From contig JAKLKC010000003.1 of the NCBI GenBank assembly GCA_023150875.1, positions 1-64,000 of the forward strand: a DNA stretch of 64,000 bases, written 5' to 3'. Source of the DNA: Myxococcota bacterium. GTDB lineage: Bacteria; Myxococcota_A; UBA796; UBA9615; JAKLKC01. The translations under genes were made by a program, and so were the position numbers. The notes under the pieces are model-generated. The model was given only the letters and a program-made list of their open reading frames with translations. It did not search any database and was not told the origin of the DNA. Below are positions 35,898 through 46,723 of this stretch, in pieces (position 1 is the first letter of the stretch; every line of letters starts with the position of its first letter).

Positions 35898-36614
35898 TCA
35901 ACGACGCTTCAGGATGTACTGTTCGAGGTACTTGCGGACGTCTGGGGTGGACAGGACCCGCTTGTTGAGGTCCTTCGTCGGGTCGATCCCCAGGTCCTCG
36001 ATCAGGTACCGGACCATGGGGAGGTGACCCCCGAGGATGGCGGCGCCCACCAGGGTATCGGGCGCGCAACCGCGCCCCAGGCACCGCTCGACGACGTCCA
36101 CCCGCCCCGCCCGGGCGGCCTGGCGGGCGAAGGTCGCCAGGTCCTCGGCCGGTGGGTTCGACGCGAGGAACCGATCGATGGAGTCCAGATCGGCCTGTGC
36201 CAGCGCCTTCAGGGGATGCTCGGGGAGGGCGGCGGGCGGGGGTTCGAGGTGGCCGAGGAAGTGCGCGATGTCGCGGTCCACCGGGACGAGGCGGTCGACC
36301 CGCGCGATCAGCTCCGCCACGTCCTGCTCGTCATAGTCCCAGAGCCAGAGGGATCCCGTCCCGACGTCGAGGACGTATTGGTGTGGACCGAGGGTGCCGA
36401 TCACCAGCAGACCGCTTCCAGCGTCGACCGGCGCGACCTGGATCTCGTCCAGCACCGCGGCCGGACGGTAGAAGTAGATCGACTTGCGGCTGCCCGCCGC
36501 GTCCGTGAAGTGGCGGGTGACGCCGGCACCCACGGTCCGCAGGAAGGTCGCGTAGGCTTCGGGGAGGGGGCCCACCACGCCCTCGATCTCCTGGATTGCG
36601 GTCTCGACGTCCAT
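35898..36614 (-). CDS. SUKH (SMI1/KNR4)-type immunity protein with ankyrin-like C-terminus
   Basis: 238 residues. The N-terminal half fits the SUKH immunity fold: IEGVVGPLPEAYATFLRTVG, IYFYRPAAVLDEIQVAP, SGLLVIGTLGPHQYVLDVG and WDYDEQDVAELI. The C-terminal 100 residues have an ankyrin-like helical pattern (FARQAARAGRVDVVERCLGR, AAILGGHLPMVRYLIEDLGI). It starts 20 bp after the TcB-TcC stop, with GGAGG upstream, so it is placed directly behind the toxin domain it would neutralise. SUKH proteins are classic partners of HNH/endonuclease VII-type toxins, which matches the C-terminus of the gene before it. The fusion of two immunity folds is unusual. Confidence 0.8.
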   Translation of the reverse strand: MDVETAIQEIEGVVGPLPEAYATFLRTVGAGVTRHFTDAAGSRKSIYFYRPAAVLDEIQVAPVDAGSGLLVIGTLGPHQYVLDVGTGSLWLWDYDEQDVAELIARVDRLVPVDRDIAHFLGHLEPPPAALPEHPLKALAQADLDSIDRFLASNPPAEDLATFARQAARAGRVDVVERCLGRGCAPDTLVGAAILGGHLPMVRYLIEDLGIDPTKDLNKRVLSTPDVRKYLEQYILKRR

Positions 36615-36634
36615 GCTCCCTCCATCCTCCCCGG

Positions 36635-39600
36635 TCACCACTTGGGTCCCGGGCCCCAGATCATCTCGTGCGTGTCGGGGTCGATGCGCGTGCCATCGGG
36701 GGCGCGCCGGCTGGAGTCTCGCATCCAGGCGCTGCCCTCTTCGAGGACCTCGGCCATGAAGGCCATGCCCTCGTCCGAGCTGAGCCAGGTGATGGCGTCG
36801 ATGGCGTCCTTCACGTCGCCCAGGGGCGTGAGGAGCAGGACCAGGTCGATGGCCAGGGCCGCGGTCACGTCCGCCACCGAGCTCGCCACGGACTCGTCCG
36901 ACCAGCGCTCCATCGCCTCCGCGGTGGAAGGCAGGAGCGCCACACCCAGCGCGCCCACCAGGGTCCCCACCTGCTTGTGCCACTCCGCGGCGGCCGCCCC
37001 GCCGGTGTGTTGGTACGCCTGGTGGATGTCCTTGTCGACGAACTCGATGGTGCCCTTGTCGATGTCCAGCGTGTGGTGGGGCGTGTACCGCTCCTTGAGC
37101 GCCGCGACCTCCTCGGGCGTGAGGTCGTTCTGCTTGGCGAGCTCCCCCCAGGCCCGGTCGAGATCGGACGACTGGGCGGCCTTGCCCTGGAAGGCGCCGA
37201 TGTCGACCGTGTCGAACACGACCGGGTCGGTGCCTGCGTGCCTCGCCTTGGAGAACTCCGGGATCCCGGCGTCGTTGAAGGGGACTTCCAAACTTGGAAA
37301 CCGCTCGTCGACCCGCTTCAACCTGGCGATGAAGGTGTCGCTCGCCTTGAAGCCGGGGCGGTCCATGAGCATGCGGGTGGTGACGTCCTTGCCCGCGAGA
37401 GCGACGTTCCGTATGGCCCGTCCGCCGACCTGCAGTCCCTCCTTGATGAGGACCTGCACGATCTCCTTGACCGCGCGGACCTTCCCCGTCCCGGCGTGGT
37501 CCAGGAACGCCACGGGATTCCCCGACACGTAGGCGTACAGGTTGGGCCCGTCCGCGAGTCCCTCCGGGTCGCAGGCAGCCCACCGCCCCAACCACGGCGC
37601 GTAGTACCGCGCGCCGTGGTACTGCAATCCCGTGGCCTCGTCCCGTTCCATCCCCGTGTACCGATATCGCTTCCTGGGCACCTCCTCGCCGCTCCTCACC
37701 GAGTGGATCGCGGTGCTGCCGTAGGGATGGAACTCCTCGTAGGAGATGATGGCGGCGTCCTCGTCCAGCTCGACGCAGGCGGTCCCCAGGTGGTCGTCGA
37801 GCTGGAAGCGGTGGAGCACCGTGCCCACGGAAGACGGCGAGGCCGTGTCCACCGTCTTCGTCTCGACCAGCACCTCGCGGCGCTCGCCGTCGCGCACGTG
37901 CAGGGTCTCCCACTCGACGCGCAGCTCGCCGCCGACGCGGGTCCGGCTGATCTCGATGCCACCCAGGTAGATCCGCTCCTCGACCTGCCCTCCCTTGTCC
38001 CAGATCTTCCTGACCCGCTGCCCGGCGGCGTCGTAGGTGAACCACACCGTGCCGCCGCCGCCCTTGTCCACCTCCCGGAGCTGGTCCTTCCAGTCCCAGG
38101 CCATCGCCGGCAGGTGGGGCATGGCGGTCAGGTTGCCGTGGGTGTCGTGGGAGTACGCCAGGGTCGTGGCGCCGACCTGGGTGGTGGCGAGGCGGTTCGT
38201 TCCCGGGACGTAGCCGTACAGCCGCGTCCAGCCGTCCGCGCCGAAGCGGTGGTCCAGCTCCAGCAGGTTGCCCACGGCATCGTAGGCGTAGGACTCGGTG
38301 TAGGACCGCATCGCCGCACCGTCCTCGGGGTGCGGGGCGTTGAAGGGCGGCGTGTCCCACGAGGTCGGCGCCGCCTGCTGGCCGACGTGCTCCCGGCCGG
38401 TGGCCTCCACCAGGCGATACAGGGCGTCGTAGGTGAAGTCCCGCTGCGGCGAGACGGCGGCGTTGGCGAAGAAGACCGTGTCGGCGACCTCGTCGGCGAG
38501 ACGGGTGACGTTGCCGGCGGGGTCGTAGGTGTAGCGGAGCTTCTGGATGACCTCGGCCCCGCGCGCGGTCTCGATGAGCACCAGGCGGAAGGTCTCGCCG
38601 TCGTAGGTGCGGGTGGTGACGGCGCCGTTCCCGTGCTCGACCCGGGTCCGCTGGCCCCGGGCGTCGTAGGTGACGTCGGCGATGTACGGGGTCGCCGTGG
38701 CCGCGCCCCGCAGGTAGACCTCCCCCGTGCGCAAGCGCCCGCCCTCGTCGTAGCCGGGCACGATGCGGCTGCTGGGGCGGCCGGGCTCGGCGGGGGTGGT
38801 CGCTTCGACGACGCGGCCGAGCGCGTCGAAGGCGGTCGTGGCCTCGTAGACCTCGGGCTCCATGGCCACCGTGCCCGACCAGTCCAGCAGGCCCGAGGTG
38901 CTCGTGGCGAGCTGCCGGCTCACCCGGGTGGGGTTGCCGTCGAGATCGTAGGCGAGGTGCTGAAGCTCACCGGCCCCGTCCCGCACCCGAACGGGGCGGC
39001 CCCGCTGGTTGTTGGCCTCGGCGGTGGGGAAGCCGGGAGCGGCGGGGTCGTCTCCGTACAGCGTGTGCTCGGCCAGGACCGCGTCCGCGCCGTCCGCGGA
39101 GACGTAGACCCCCACCGGCCGCCGGAGGGCGTCGTAGGTCCGCTCGATGGCGTGGCCCCGGCTGTCCCAGGAGCGAACGACCTTGCCCGCGACGTCGGGC
39201 AGGGACCAGCGGTCCCCGGCGTCGGGGCTCGCGAGGTGCAGGGGGCGGCCGAGGGGATCGCGGGTCGTGGTCTGGACGACGCGGCCCAGCGCGTCCATGA
39301 CCGCGCGGGTGTTGCCCTGGATGTCCAGGCGAAGCACGGTCTCGACGAGCCCATCGGGGCCGTTGTCCTGCACGGTGCGGACGGGGCGGCCGAGGGGGTC
39401 GGCGATGGTCCGGGTGGGGGTGGCGGCGTGGGCCAGGGCCTTGGCCGCGGCGGCCTGTTCGGCGGCGTCACCGGCGGCGTGGGTGCTGCGCCAGACGGGC
39501 AGGAAGACCGACGTGGGAGCGGCGGCGAACCAGGCCCCCACGTCGGCGTCCCCGCGGGGATCGGCCTCCCCGGTGGTGTCGTTCCGGTCCCAGACTTCCT

Positions 39601-42600
39601 GCTCCCACGGGCCGAAGACGACCTTCTCCCAGGCGTGGTCGGGGTAGGCCACCGCCACCGCCCGGCCGACCGGGTCGTAGAAGGTCGTCGCCGCGACGCC
39701 CTCGAGGCGCCCGGGCTCGAATTCCCACGTCTCGGTGAAGAAGGGCTCGTAGGCGCGGACGGGCCGCCCCTTGCCGTCGTAGACGACCGTGCCGCTGGCG
39801 ACCTGCCGCGGGACGCCACCCTCCGGCCGGGCCTGGGCCTTCTCCTGCGCCGCGCGCCCGGGTCCGTCGTAGAAGACGCGCGCCTGCTGGAAGGGGCCGT
39901 CCGTGCCGTAGCGCTCCCGCAGCGTGATGTGGACGTGGCTCGGGGCGCCGAAGACGTGGGTGTAGGCGGCGGTGGGCGCGTCCAGAGTGTCGCCGCCGCG
40001 GGCGATGGCGGTGACCCGGCCGAGGGCGTCCAAGGCCACGGCGGTCTCGTTGCCGTTGGGATCGACCCGGCGCGCTGGAGCGAGGGCCTGCCAGTCGACC
40101 TCGGCGACCTGGACCAGGTTGCCCACGGCGTCCTCGTGGCGCAGCGGGACGAGGTCGTGGGGGTCGTGCTGGACGCGAGAGACCGCGCCGAACGGGTCGG
40201 TGGCCGCGCACGGTGTGTAGAAGTGCGCGGCGGCGTAGGCGGGATCCTCGGCGAACCCCGTCCCGTCACCGGGGGGCACGGGCGAATGCCACACCCGGCC
40301 CGAGGGCAGGTACCAGTCCCCGTCCAGCAAGACGTAGCCGGCGCCGGGAAGGACGGCGCCGGGATCGGGCAGGCGGTCGGGACCGTACAGGTCCAACAGG
40401 CCCGGGGTGAGGGCCAGAGCGTAGGACTCATCGGGCAGCGCGAGCAGCCCGATCTGCCCCCAGGGAAGCGGCCCCGACAGGTCGTCGGCGCGGTAGCGCA
40501 CGCGCTTTCGGGCGAAGATCCGGCGCTGGAGACCGCCCGTGGCCTCCCCTTCGAAGGGAAGGTCCTCGAACGACGCGTCGAACTGGGCGGGAGTGAGCAG
40601 CGAACCCGGCAGTCCGGTCAGATCGTAGCTGCGCTCCTCGACCACCGCGCCGAGCCGCCAGCCCTGCACGGCGCCCGTGACGTGGGCGAAGTCCCGTTCG
40701 GTCAGGGTGGCGAGCGGGCGCTCCTGTTCCTCCGTTCGTCCCGGGACGGCCCCCCGGGCGTAGGCGACGCTCGCCTCCCGGGTGACGTGACCGTACTCGT
40801 CGACCTCCAGGACGAGACGATGCTGGATGCGCGGATCGGTGGGATCCCGCTCGTAGTGCAGCGACACCGCGTCCGTCTCGACGGATTCGAAGACGGCGTG
40901 GCGCTGCTCGCCCCGGGCCTGGACGAGGCGCAGGGCGTAGGCGTGCTGGGTGACCTGGTAGGGGTGGACCGCCCGCTCGCCGCCGTCGTCGGCGTAGACC
41001 TCCTGGCGCAGCACGCGGCCGCGGAGCGCGCGGACGGCCTCGCGGCGTTCGACGCCGGCGAGCCCGGGGGGGACCACGGTGGCGGGCAGACCGGGCGGCA
41101 GGGCCCAGGCGGCCTCGGGGGCGAGTCCCGCCGGCCAGTACTCGGCGCGGTATCGCTCTTCGAGGGTGTCGCCGGATCGCAGGGCCCCCAGGTGGAACCA
41201 GGTCCGGGTGTGCACCGGCGGCGTCCTGGACCCGTCGTCGGGGTCCTCCGAGGCCGCCTCGGTGAGCGCCGCGAAGGACTCGGCGTCCCACTGCTCCACC
41301 ATCCCGAAACCGCGGAACTCCCGCTCGGGACCGTCGAAGTACCCGTGGTGGTAGGCGTAGCGGCGGGTGAGTCGGGTCCCGCTCACGGCGTCGTCGACCT
41401 GGGTCCGCTCCAGAACCTGCACCGGGAAGGGCAGGCGCGTAGCCCAGGGTCGGCCGGCCAGGCGGTCCTCCAGGTAGAAACGGGTGGATGGCGCGTAGCG
41501 AAGGGTCGTGGTGGCGCCGAGGTTGTTCTCGAGCCTCGACAGCAGGTGCGGCTTGCCCTGCGGCAGCAGCTCGACGTAGAGCAGGGGCCGCAGCGCGTCG
41601 CTGGGCAGCGACGAGGACCAGACCAGGCAGGCGGTGCCGGTGCCCAGCAGGTCGGCGACCTCGACCGAGCGGAAGGTGTGGACCGGCGGCAGCCCGGCCA
41701 GGCGCGTCGGCGCGCTCCAGCCGTTGCCGGACTCGTTGAACCAGAAGGTGGCACCCTCGGCGTGCAGGTAGACGAGGTCGGCCGGGCCGCTGCCGTCCAG
41801 GTCCCAGAGCCGCAGCCGGGCGGGGTCGAAGGCGGTGGCGTCGGCCTCGAAGCGGGGGGCACCGCTCATGCAGACGCGGGGGCCGAAGCGGCCGTACCCG
41901 AGGTTCGGCCAGTAGCAGATCTCGCCGTTGCGGACCCGGACGAGGTCGGCCAGGCCGTCCCCCGACAGGTCGGCCAGGAAGACGCCCTCGCGGCTGCCCT
42001 GGAAGACGAGGCGGGGTCCGCGGGTCTCGTCGCTCGCCCAGGGCACGGTGCGCGCGGGCTCGAAGCCCTGCCTTGCCTTGGATCGATACCAGGTGAAGGC
42101 CTCGTCCCGGACGACGAGCACGTCGGCGTGGCCGTCGCCGTCGAGGTCGACCAGGCGCAGCTCGGGGTCGGACCAGTCGACCTCGGGCCAGGCATCGAAG
42201 GGACAGAAGGGCTCCCAGTGGCCCTCTTCCCCGCGCTCGGCGAAGCCGGCCAGGGGCCTGGCCTGGGAGACCAGGTCCAGCCGCCCGTCGCCGTCGAGGT
42301 CGACGAGCTGCATCCCGCCGGAACCGGACGGCAAGGGCCCCGGCGTCTCCACGGCCCCGAAGGTCGGGCGACCGTCCGCGTCGGGTCCGAGGTTCTTCCG
42401 GTACCACCACGCTCCAGCCTGCCGCACCAGCAGCCCGGGCAACCCCCCGCCGTCCAGGTCCACGAGCCGCGCCCCTTCCAGCTCCAGGCCGGCGGGCAGC
42501 GCGTCGAGGGTGGCGCCGTCGACGAAGCGCACCGGGTAGGGCTCGCCGCTCTCCGCGGGTGGCTCGCGCTCGATGTACTCCAGGGAAACCGGCGGCCAGG

Positions 42601-43834
42601 AGACCGTCTCGCCGCCGGCGCGGTGTCCGTTCACGGTCACCGAGCGCAGCCGGGTCAGGAACGGCCGCTCGTCGTGATCCAGCACCGTGGAGCGCACCCG
42701 CACCGGGTCCGGCCCCAGCTCCTCGAAGCGGTGGAACACCAGGACCCTGCGGCACAGGCGCCAGGTGCGGACCTCGAAGCCGGCGCGGAAGCTGGAGAAG
42801 GGGTCCCGGCGCACCGGCCAGGGCTGGTCCTCGTCCGGGGTGCCTTCGGTGTGCTCGCCGTAGTCGAAGACCACCTCGAAGTGCGCCTCGCCCGCCGGGT
42901 CGAGGTCGGAGGGGAGGGGCCGCGCCGTCTCCATGTCGGCGGCGCCTGGGGAGACGGGCAGCGGCGTGGCGTGGCCGTAGCGGATCCGCTTGAGGTAGCG
43001 TCCCGCGAACGGGCTGCGCCCGTCCAGGCGCTGGGCCTCGTGGGGGTAGGGTGCGCCCCCGGTGCCGAGGTAGTCGCCGTCGACCCCGGCCAGGTCCTCG
43101 GCCTTGTAGCCGTAGGACACCGCGTGGCCCCGACCGTCCCAGGTCCACTCCAGCAGCCACGAGAACGTCCTCGCGGGGCGGCCGGGCTCGGCGATCCGGG
43201 CGTCTGCCGTGAGGCCATAGAGCGACGTGACGTTGTCGCGGGTGGTGATCCGCCAGTGGGCGACGTCGTCGGACAGCCGGGTCCAGCGCTCGATGCGCGC
43301 GTACAGCCCCTCGACCCGCGGCAGGTAGCCCTCGACCCGGTACCGATCCGGGCCCCACTGGAGCACGCGGCGGTCCCTGGCGCCGCCCACGACCCGGGGC
43401 ACCAGGTCCTCGGCGCCGGCGAGCACGAAGACGTCGGACTCCTCGTGGTCCGCGTAACGGGGCAGGCCGCGCTCGGTCTTGCGGGTGACGGCCGGGACGG
43501 ACAGGCTCCACCCATGGCCGAAGGGCCCGTTACCGGCCCCGGAGTCATAGGACAGGGAGAGCTGCGGCCCGAAGCCGCCGCGGCCCGGCGTCACGGGGAT
43601 CGGCACCACGAGCGAGGCGGTGCCGGTGACGGGGTTCGCCTGGAACTTCTCGCCGATCCCCTGGACGGCGCCACCCCCCTTGGGGAGCGTGGGGGCCGCG
43701 ATCAGCGGGGCGGGGGTACTCGCGGCTGCGTTCGTGGGGGCGGGAGCCCCGCGCGCCGGAGACGACGTGCCGGCGCGGTCGCGGGTATCCCTCCTGTCCG
43801 CCGCCGAGTCCCCTCGAGAGTCCCGTCGCCCCAC
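36635..43834 (-). CDS. Fused TcB-TcC protein with C-terminal HNH-type nuclease toxin
   Basis: 2399 residues, GTG start with GGAGG 8 nt upstream. SpvB domain near 60-350 (GTASLVVPIPVTPGRGGFGP, LSYDSGAGNGPFGHGWSLS). FG-GAP-bearing TcdB middle region about 450-730 (QLVDLDGDGRLDLVSQ, CYWPNLGYGRFG). RHS/YD shell about 1200-2100. The RHS core border is ACDPEGLADGPNLYAYVSGN then PVAFLDHAG (DHAG instead of the usual DPxG) near 2085-2113. The remaining 286 residues are the variable toxin: YTPHHTLDIDKGTIEFVD then KDIHQAYQHTGG near 2250-2280, the His-rich signature of WHH-like HNH/endonuclease VII toxins, followed by a hydrophobic segment (LAIDLVLLLTPLGDV). The shell encapsulates the toxin until TcA injects it. 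TcB and TcC are usually separate genes. Confidence 0.9.
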   Translation of the reverse strand: MGRRDSRGDSAADRRDTRDRAGTSSPARGAPAPTNAAASTPAPLIAAPTLPKGGGAVQGIGEKFQANPVTGTASLVVPIPVTPGRGGFGPQLSLSYDSGAGNGPFGHGWSLSVPAVTRKTERGLPRYADHEESDVFVLAGAEDLVPRVVGGARDRRVLQWGPDRYRVEGYLPRVEGLYARIERWTRLSDDVAHWRITTRDNVTSLYGLTADARIAEPGRPARTFSWLLEWTWDGRGHAVSYGYKAEDLAGVDGDYLGTGGAPYPHEAQRLDGRSPFAGRYLKRIRYGHATPLPVSPGAADMETARPLPSDLDPAGEAHFEVVFDYGEHTEGTPDEDQPWPVRRDPFSSFRAGFEVRTWRLCRRVLVFHRFEELGPDPVRVRSTVLDHDERPFLTRLRSVTVNGHRAGGETVSWPPVSLEYIEREPPAESGEPYPVRFVDGATLDALPAGLELEGARLVDLDGGGLPGLLVRQAGAWWYRKNLGPDADGRPTFGAVETPGPLPSGSGGMQLVDLDGDGRLDLVSQARPLAGFAERGEEGHWEPFCPFDAWPEVDWSDPELRLVDLDGDGHADVLVVRDEAFTWYRSKARQGFEPARTVPWASDETRGPRLVFQGSREGVFLADLSGDGLADLVRVRNGEICYWPNLGYGRFGPRVCMSGAPRFEADATAFDPARLRLWDLDGSGPADLVYLHAEGATFWFNESGNGWSAPTRLAGLPPVHTFRSVEVADLLGTGTACLVWSSSLPSDALRPLLYVELLPQGKPHLLSRLENNLGATTTLRYAPSTRFYLEDRLAGRPWATRLPFPVQVLERTQVDDAVSGTRLTRRYAYHHGYFDGPEREFRGFGMVEQWDAESFAALTEAASEDPDDGSRTPPVHTRTWFHLGALRSGDTLEERYRAEYWPAGLAPEAAWALPPGLPATVVPPGLAGVERREAVRALRGRVLRQEVYADDGGERAVHPYQVTQHAYALRLVQARGEQRHAVFESVETDAVSLHYERDPTDPRIQHRLVLEVDEYGHVTREASVAYARGAVPGRTEEQERPLATLTERDFAHVTGAVQGWRLGAVVEERSYDLTGLPGSLLTPAQFDASFEDLPFEGEATGGLQRRIFARKRVRYRADDLSGPLPWGQIGLLALPDESYALALTPGLLDLYGPDRLPDPGAVLPGAGYVLLDGDWYLPSGRVWHSPVPPGDGTGFAEDPAYAAAHFYTPCAATDPFGAVSRVQHDPHDLVPLRHEDAVGNLVQVAEVDWQALAPARRVDPNGNETAVALDALGRVTAIARGGDTLDAPTAAYTHVFGAPSHVHITLRERYGTDGPFQQARVFYDGPGRAAQEKAQARPEGGVPRQVASGTVVYDGKGRPVRAYEPFFTETWEFEPGRLEGVAATTFYDPVGRAVAVAYPDHAWEKVVFGPWEQEVWDRNDTTGEADPRGDADVGAWFAAAPTSVFLPVWRSTHAAGDAAEQAAAAKALAHAATPTRTIADPLGRPVRTVQDNGPDGLVETVLRLDIQGNTRAVMDALGRVVQTTTRDPLGRPLHLASPDAGDRWSLPDVAGKVVRSWDSRGHAIERTYDALRRPVGVYVSADGADAVLAEHTLYGDDPAAPGFPTAEANNQRGRPVRVRDGAGELQHLAYDLDGNPTRVSRQLATSTSGLLDWSGTVAMEPEVYEATTAFDALGRVVEATTPAEPGRPSSRIVPGYDEGGRLRTGEVYLRGAATATPYIADVTYDARGQRTRVEHGNGAVTTRTYDGETFRLVLIETARGAEVIQKLRYTYDPAGNVTRLADEVADTVFFANAAVSPQRDFTYDALYRLVEATGREHVGQQAAPTSWDTPPFNAPHPEDGAAMRSYTESYAYDAVGNLLELDHRFGADGWTRLYGYVPGTNRLATTQVGATTLAYSHDTHGNLTAMPHLPAMAWDWKDQLREVDKGGGGTVWFTYDAAGQRVRKIWDKGGQVEERIYLGGIEISRTRVGGELRVEWETLHVRDGERREVLVETKTVDTASPSSVGTVLHRFQLDDHLGTACVELDEDAAIISYEEFHPYGSTAIHSVRSGEEVPRKRYRYTGMERDEATGLQYHGARYYAPWLGRWAACDPEGLADGPNLYAYVSGNPVAFLDHAGTGKVRAVKEIVQVLIKEGLQVGGRAIRNVALAGKDVTTRMLMDRPGFKASDTFIARLKRVDERFPSLEVPFNDAGIPEFSKARHAGTDPVVFDTVDIGAFQGKAAQSSDLDRAWGELAKQNDLTPEEVAALKERYTPHHTLDIDKGTIEFVDKDIHQAYQHTGGAAAAEWHKQVGTLVGALGVALLPSTAEAMERWSDESVASSVADVTAALAIDLVLLLTPLGDVKDAIDAITWLSSDEGMAFMAEVLEEGSAWMRDSSRRAPDGTRIDPDTHEMIWGPGPKW

Positions 43835-43882
43835 GAGCGCCGCCTCCGCACGGGGGGCACGCTACCACAAGCGAGGAAGGGA

Positions 43883-44494
43883 TCAGGTCGGCAGCAGGAT
43901 CCGCTCCCCGTCGAAGCGGATGGGCACCGTCGCCACGCGGTTGCCCGGGCGCGACACGCACTCCCCCGTCCGCACGTCGAACTGCCATCCGTGACCGCCG
44001 CAGGTGACGACGTGCCCCTCCAGCTCCCCCTGCCCCAGGGGGGCCTGGGCGTGGGGGCACTCGTTCTCGATGGCGAAGAACTCCCCGTCGACGTTGAAAA
44101 GGGCGTACTCCCTCTCGATGGCCTTCACCACCTTGCCCGTGCCGGGGGGCAGGTCCGAGCGCTTCGCCACCTGCCAATAGATGACGTCCCGCTGGCCCGC
44201 GGCGCGGGGGGTCGCCCTGGACTTCTTGAGCTGCTCCTCCTCCTCGGGGGTGTAGGCGGGAGCCTTGCCGTTCCCCCCGCCGTCGTCGCTCAGGTCCGGC
44301 GCGTGCCGGGGATCGGGCACGGGAGTGGGCACCGGCCGGGGGGTGCTCGCCGGGGTCGTGAAGGGATCGGGCCCGCCGCGGTCGGCCGCGGAGCCTTCGG
44401 GGCGGCCGAGGATCGCGGTCATCGCGGCGCCGATGGGGCCGGGCATGGAGGTCATGGCCCCCCGGACCCGCCGGCGGATGTGAAACGGGGTCAT
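43883..44494 (-). CDS. Rieske [2Fe-2S] protein
   Basis: 203 residues. After a basic start and a Pro/Asp-rich linker, the C-terminal 105 residues form a Rieske domain: IYWQVAKRSDLPPGTGKVV, the cluster ligands in CPHAQ and CGGHGW, and DVRTGECVSRPGN. Such NirD-like domains carry electrons for oxygenases or reductases. No enzyme partner is encoded nearby. It is the first gene in the same direction as the Tc operon, 48 bp upstream, so they may share a promoter, but there is no known functional link. ATG at 44494 has CCGGAGG 8 nt upstream. Confidence 0.85.
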   Translation of the reverse strand: MTPFHIRRRVRGAMTSMPGPIGAAMTAILGRPEGSAADRGGPDPFTTPASTPRPVPTPVPDPRHAPDLSDDGGGNGKAPAYTPEEEEQLKKSRATPRAAGQRDVIYWQVAKRSDLPPGTGKVVKAIEREYALFNVDGEFFAIENECPHAQAPLGQGELEGHVVTCGGHGWQFDVRTGECVSRPGNRVATVPIRFDGERILLPT

Positions 44495-44608
44495 CGTCGA
44501 TGCCTCCGGGAAGAGTGGGGACGCGGCGAGTGTATCGGGCACCCCCGCCTTCGCCAACGCCGGCGACGCGGGAGCCCCGTCGGGATCGTCCTCGCCGGAA
44601 CTCGCCGC

Positions 44609-44637
44609 TTGCGTTCGAGGGGTGGAGTCGGTAGAAA
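44609..44637 (+). promoter_or_regulatory. Promoter of the acyl-CoA dehydrogenase gene
   Basis: TTGCGT (44609-44614) and TAGAAA (44632-44637) are exactly 17 nt apart, about 100 nt before the ATG at 44741. The following operator-like palindrome would cover the early transcribed region. Confidence 0.45.
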
Positions 44638-44650
44638 TGAATCGCGCCTC

Positions 44651-44668
44651 AGTGAATGACAATTCAGT
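44651..44668. promoter_or_regulatory. FadR/TetR-like operator palindrome
   Basis: AGTGAAT-GACA-ATTCAGT, 6 of 7 arm bases symmetric, just behind the -10 box of the promoter. An extra TGAAT half-site lies at 44638-44642. TGAATGA/TCATTCA arms are typical of TetR-family regulators of fatty-acid degradation such as Bacillus FadR. A regulator gene is not in the window. Confidence 0.45.
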
Positions 44669-44740
44669 CGGTGGGCGCGTCGCGACCCCCCCGGGTCCCC
44701 GACGACCCGCGGCCGGAACCCGAGGCCCTGGAGCGAGTTC

Positions 44741-46555
<1,815 letters not shown>

Positions 46556-46723
46556 ACGGAGCGGCGAGGCGGGGCCCGCGCCCGCCTCCCCTTCCCCGCT
46601 TGCCCCGCCGCCCCCGGGGCCCCATCATCGGGGGCGCGCGGGGTGGAGCGGGAGCGACCGCCATCCCCCTCCCTCCCGCCCCACGCCCCCGGTCACCCCG
46701 CCGACCTCCTTCCGGAGCCCCCC

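Noticed and set aside
35881..36084. 68-residue N-terminal extension of TcA
   Set aside because: It overlaps the immunity gene and is Pro/Arg-rich shadow sequence; ATG 35880 has its own ribosome site.
36596..44659. 2687-residue open frame on the plus strand opposite TcB-TcC
   Set aside because: Same artefact of high GC; the minus strand has SpvB, FG-GAP and RHS motifs throughout.
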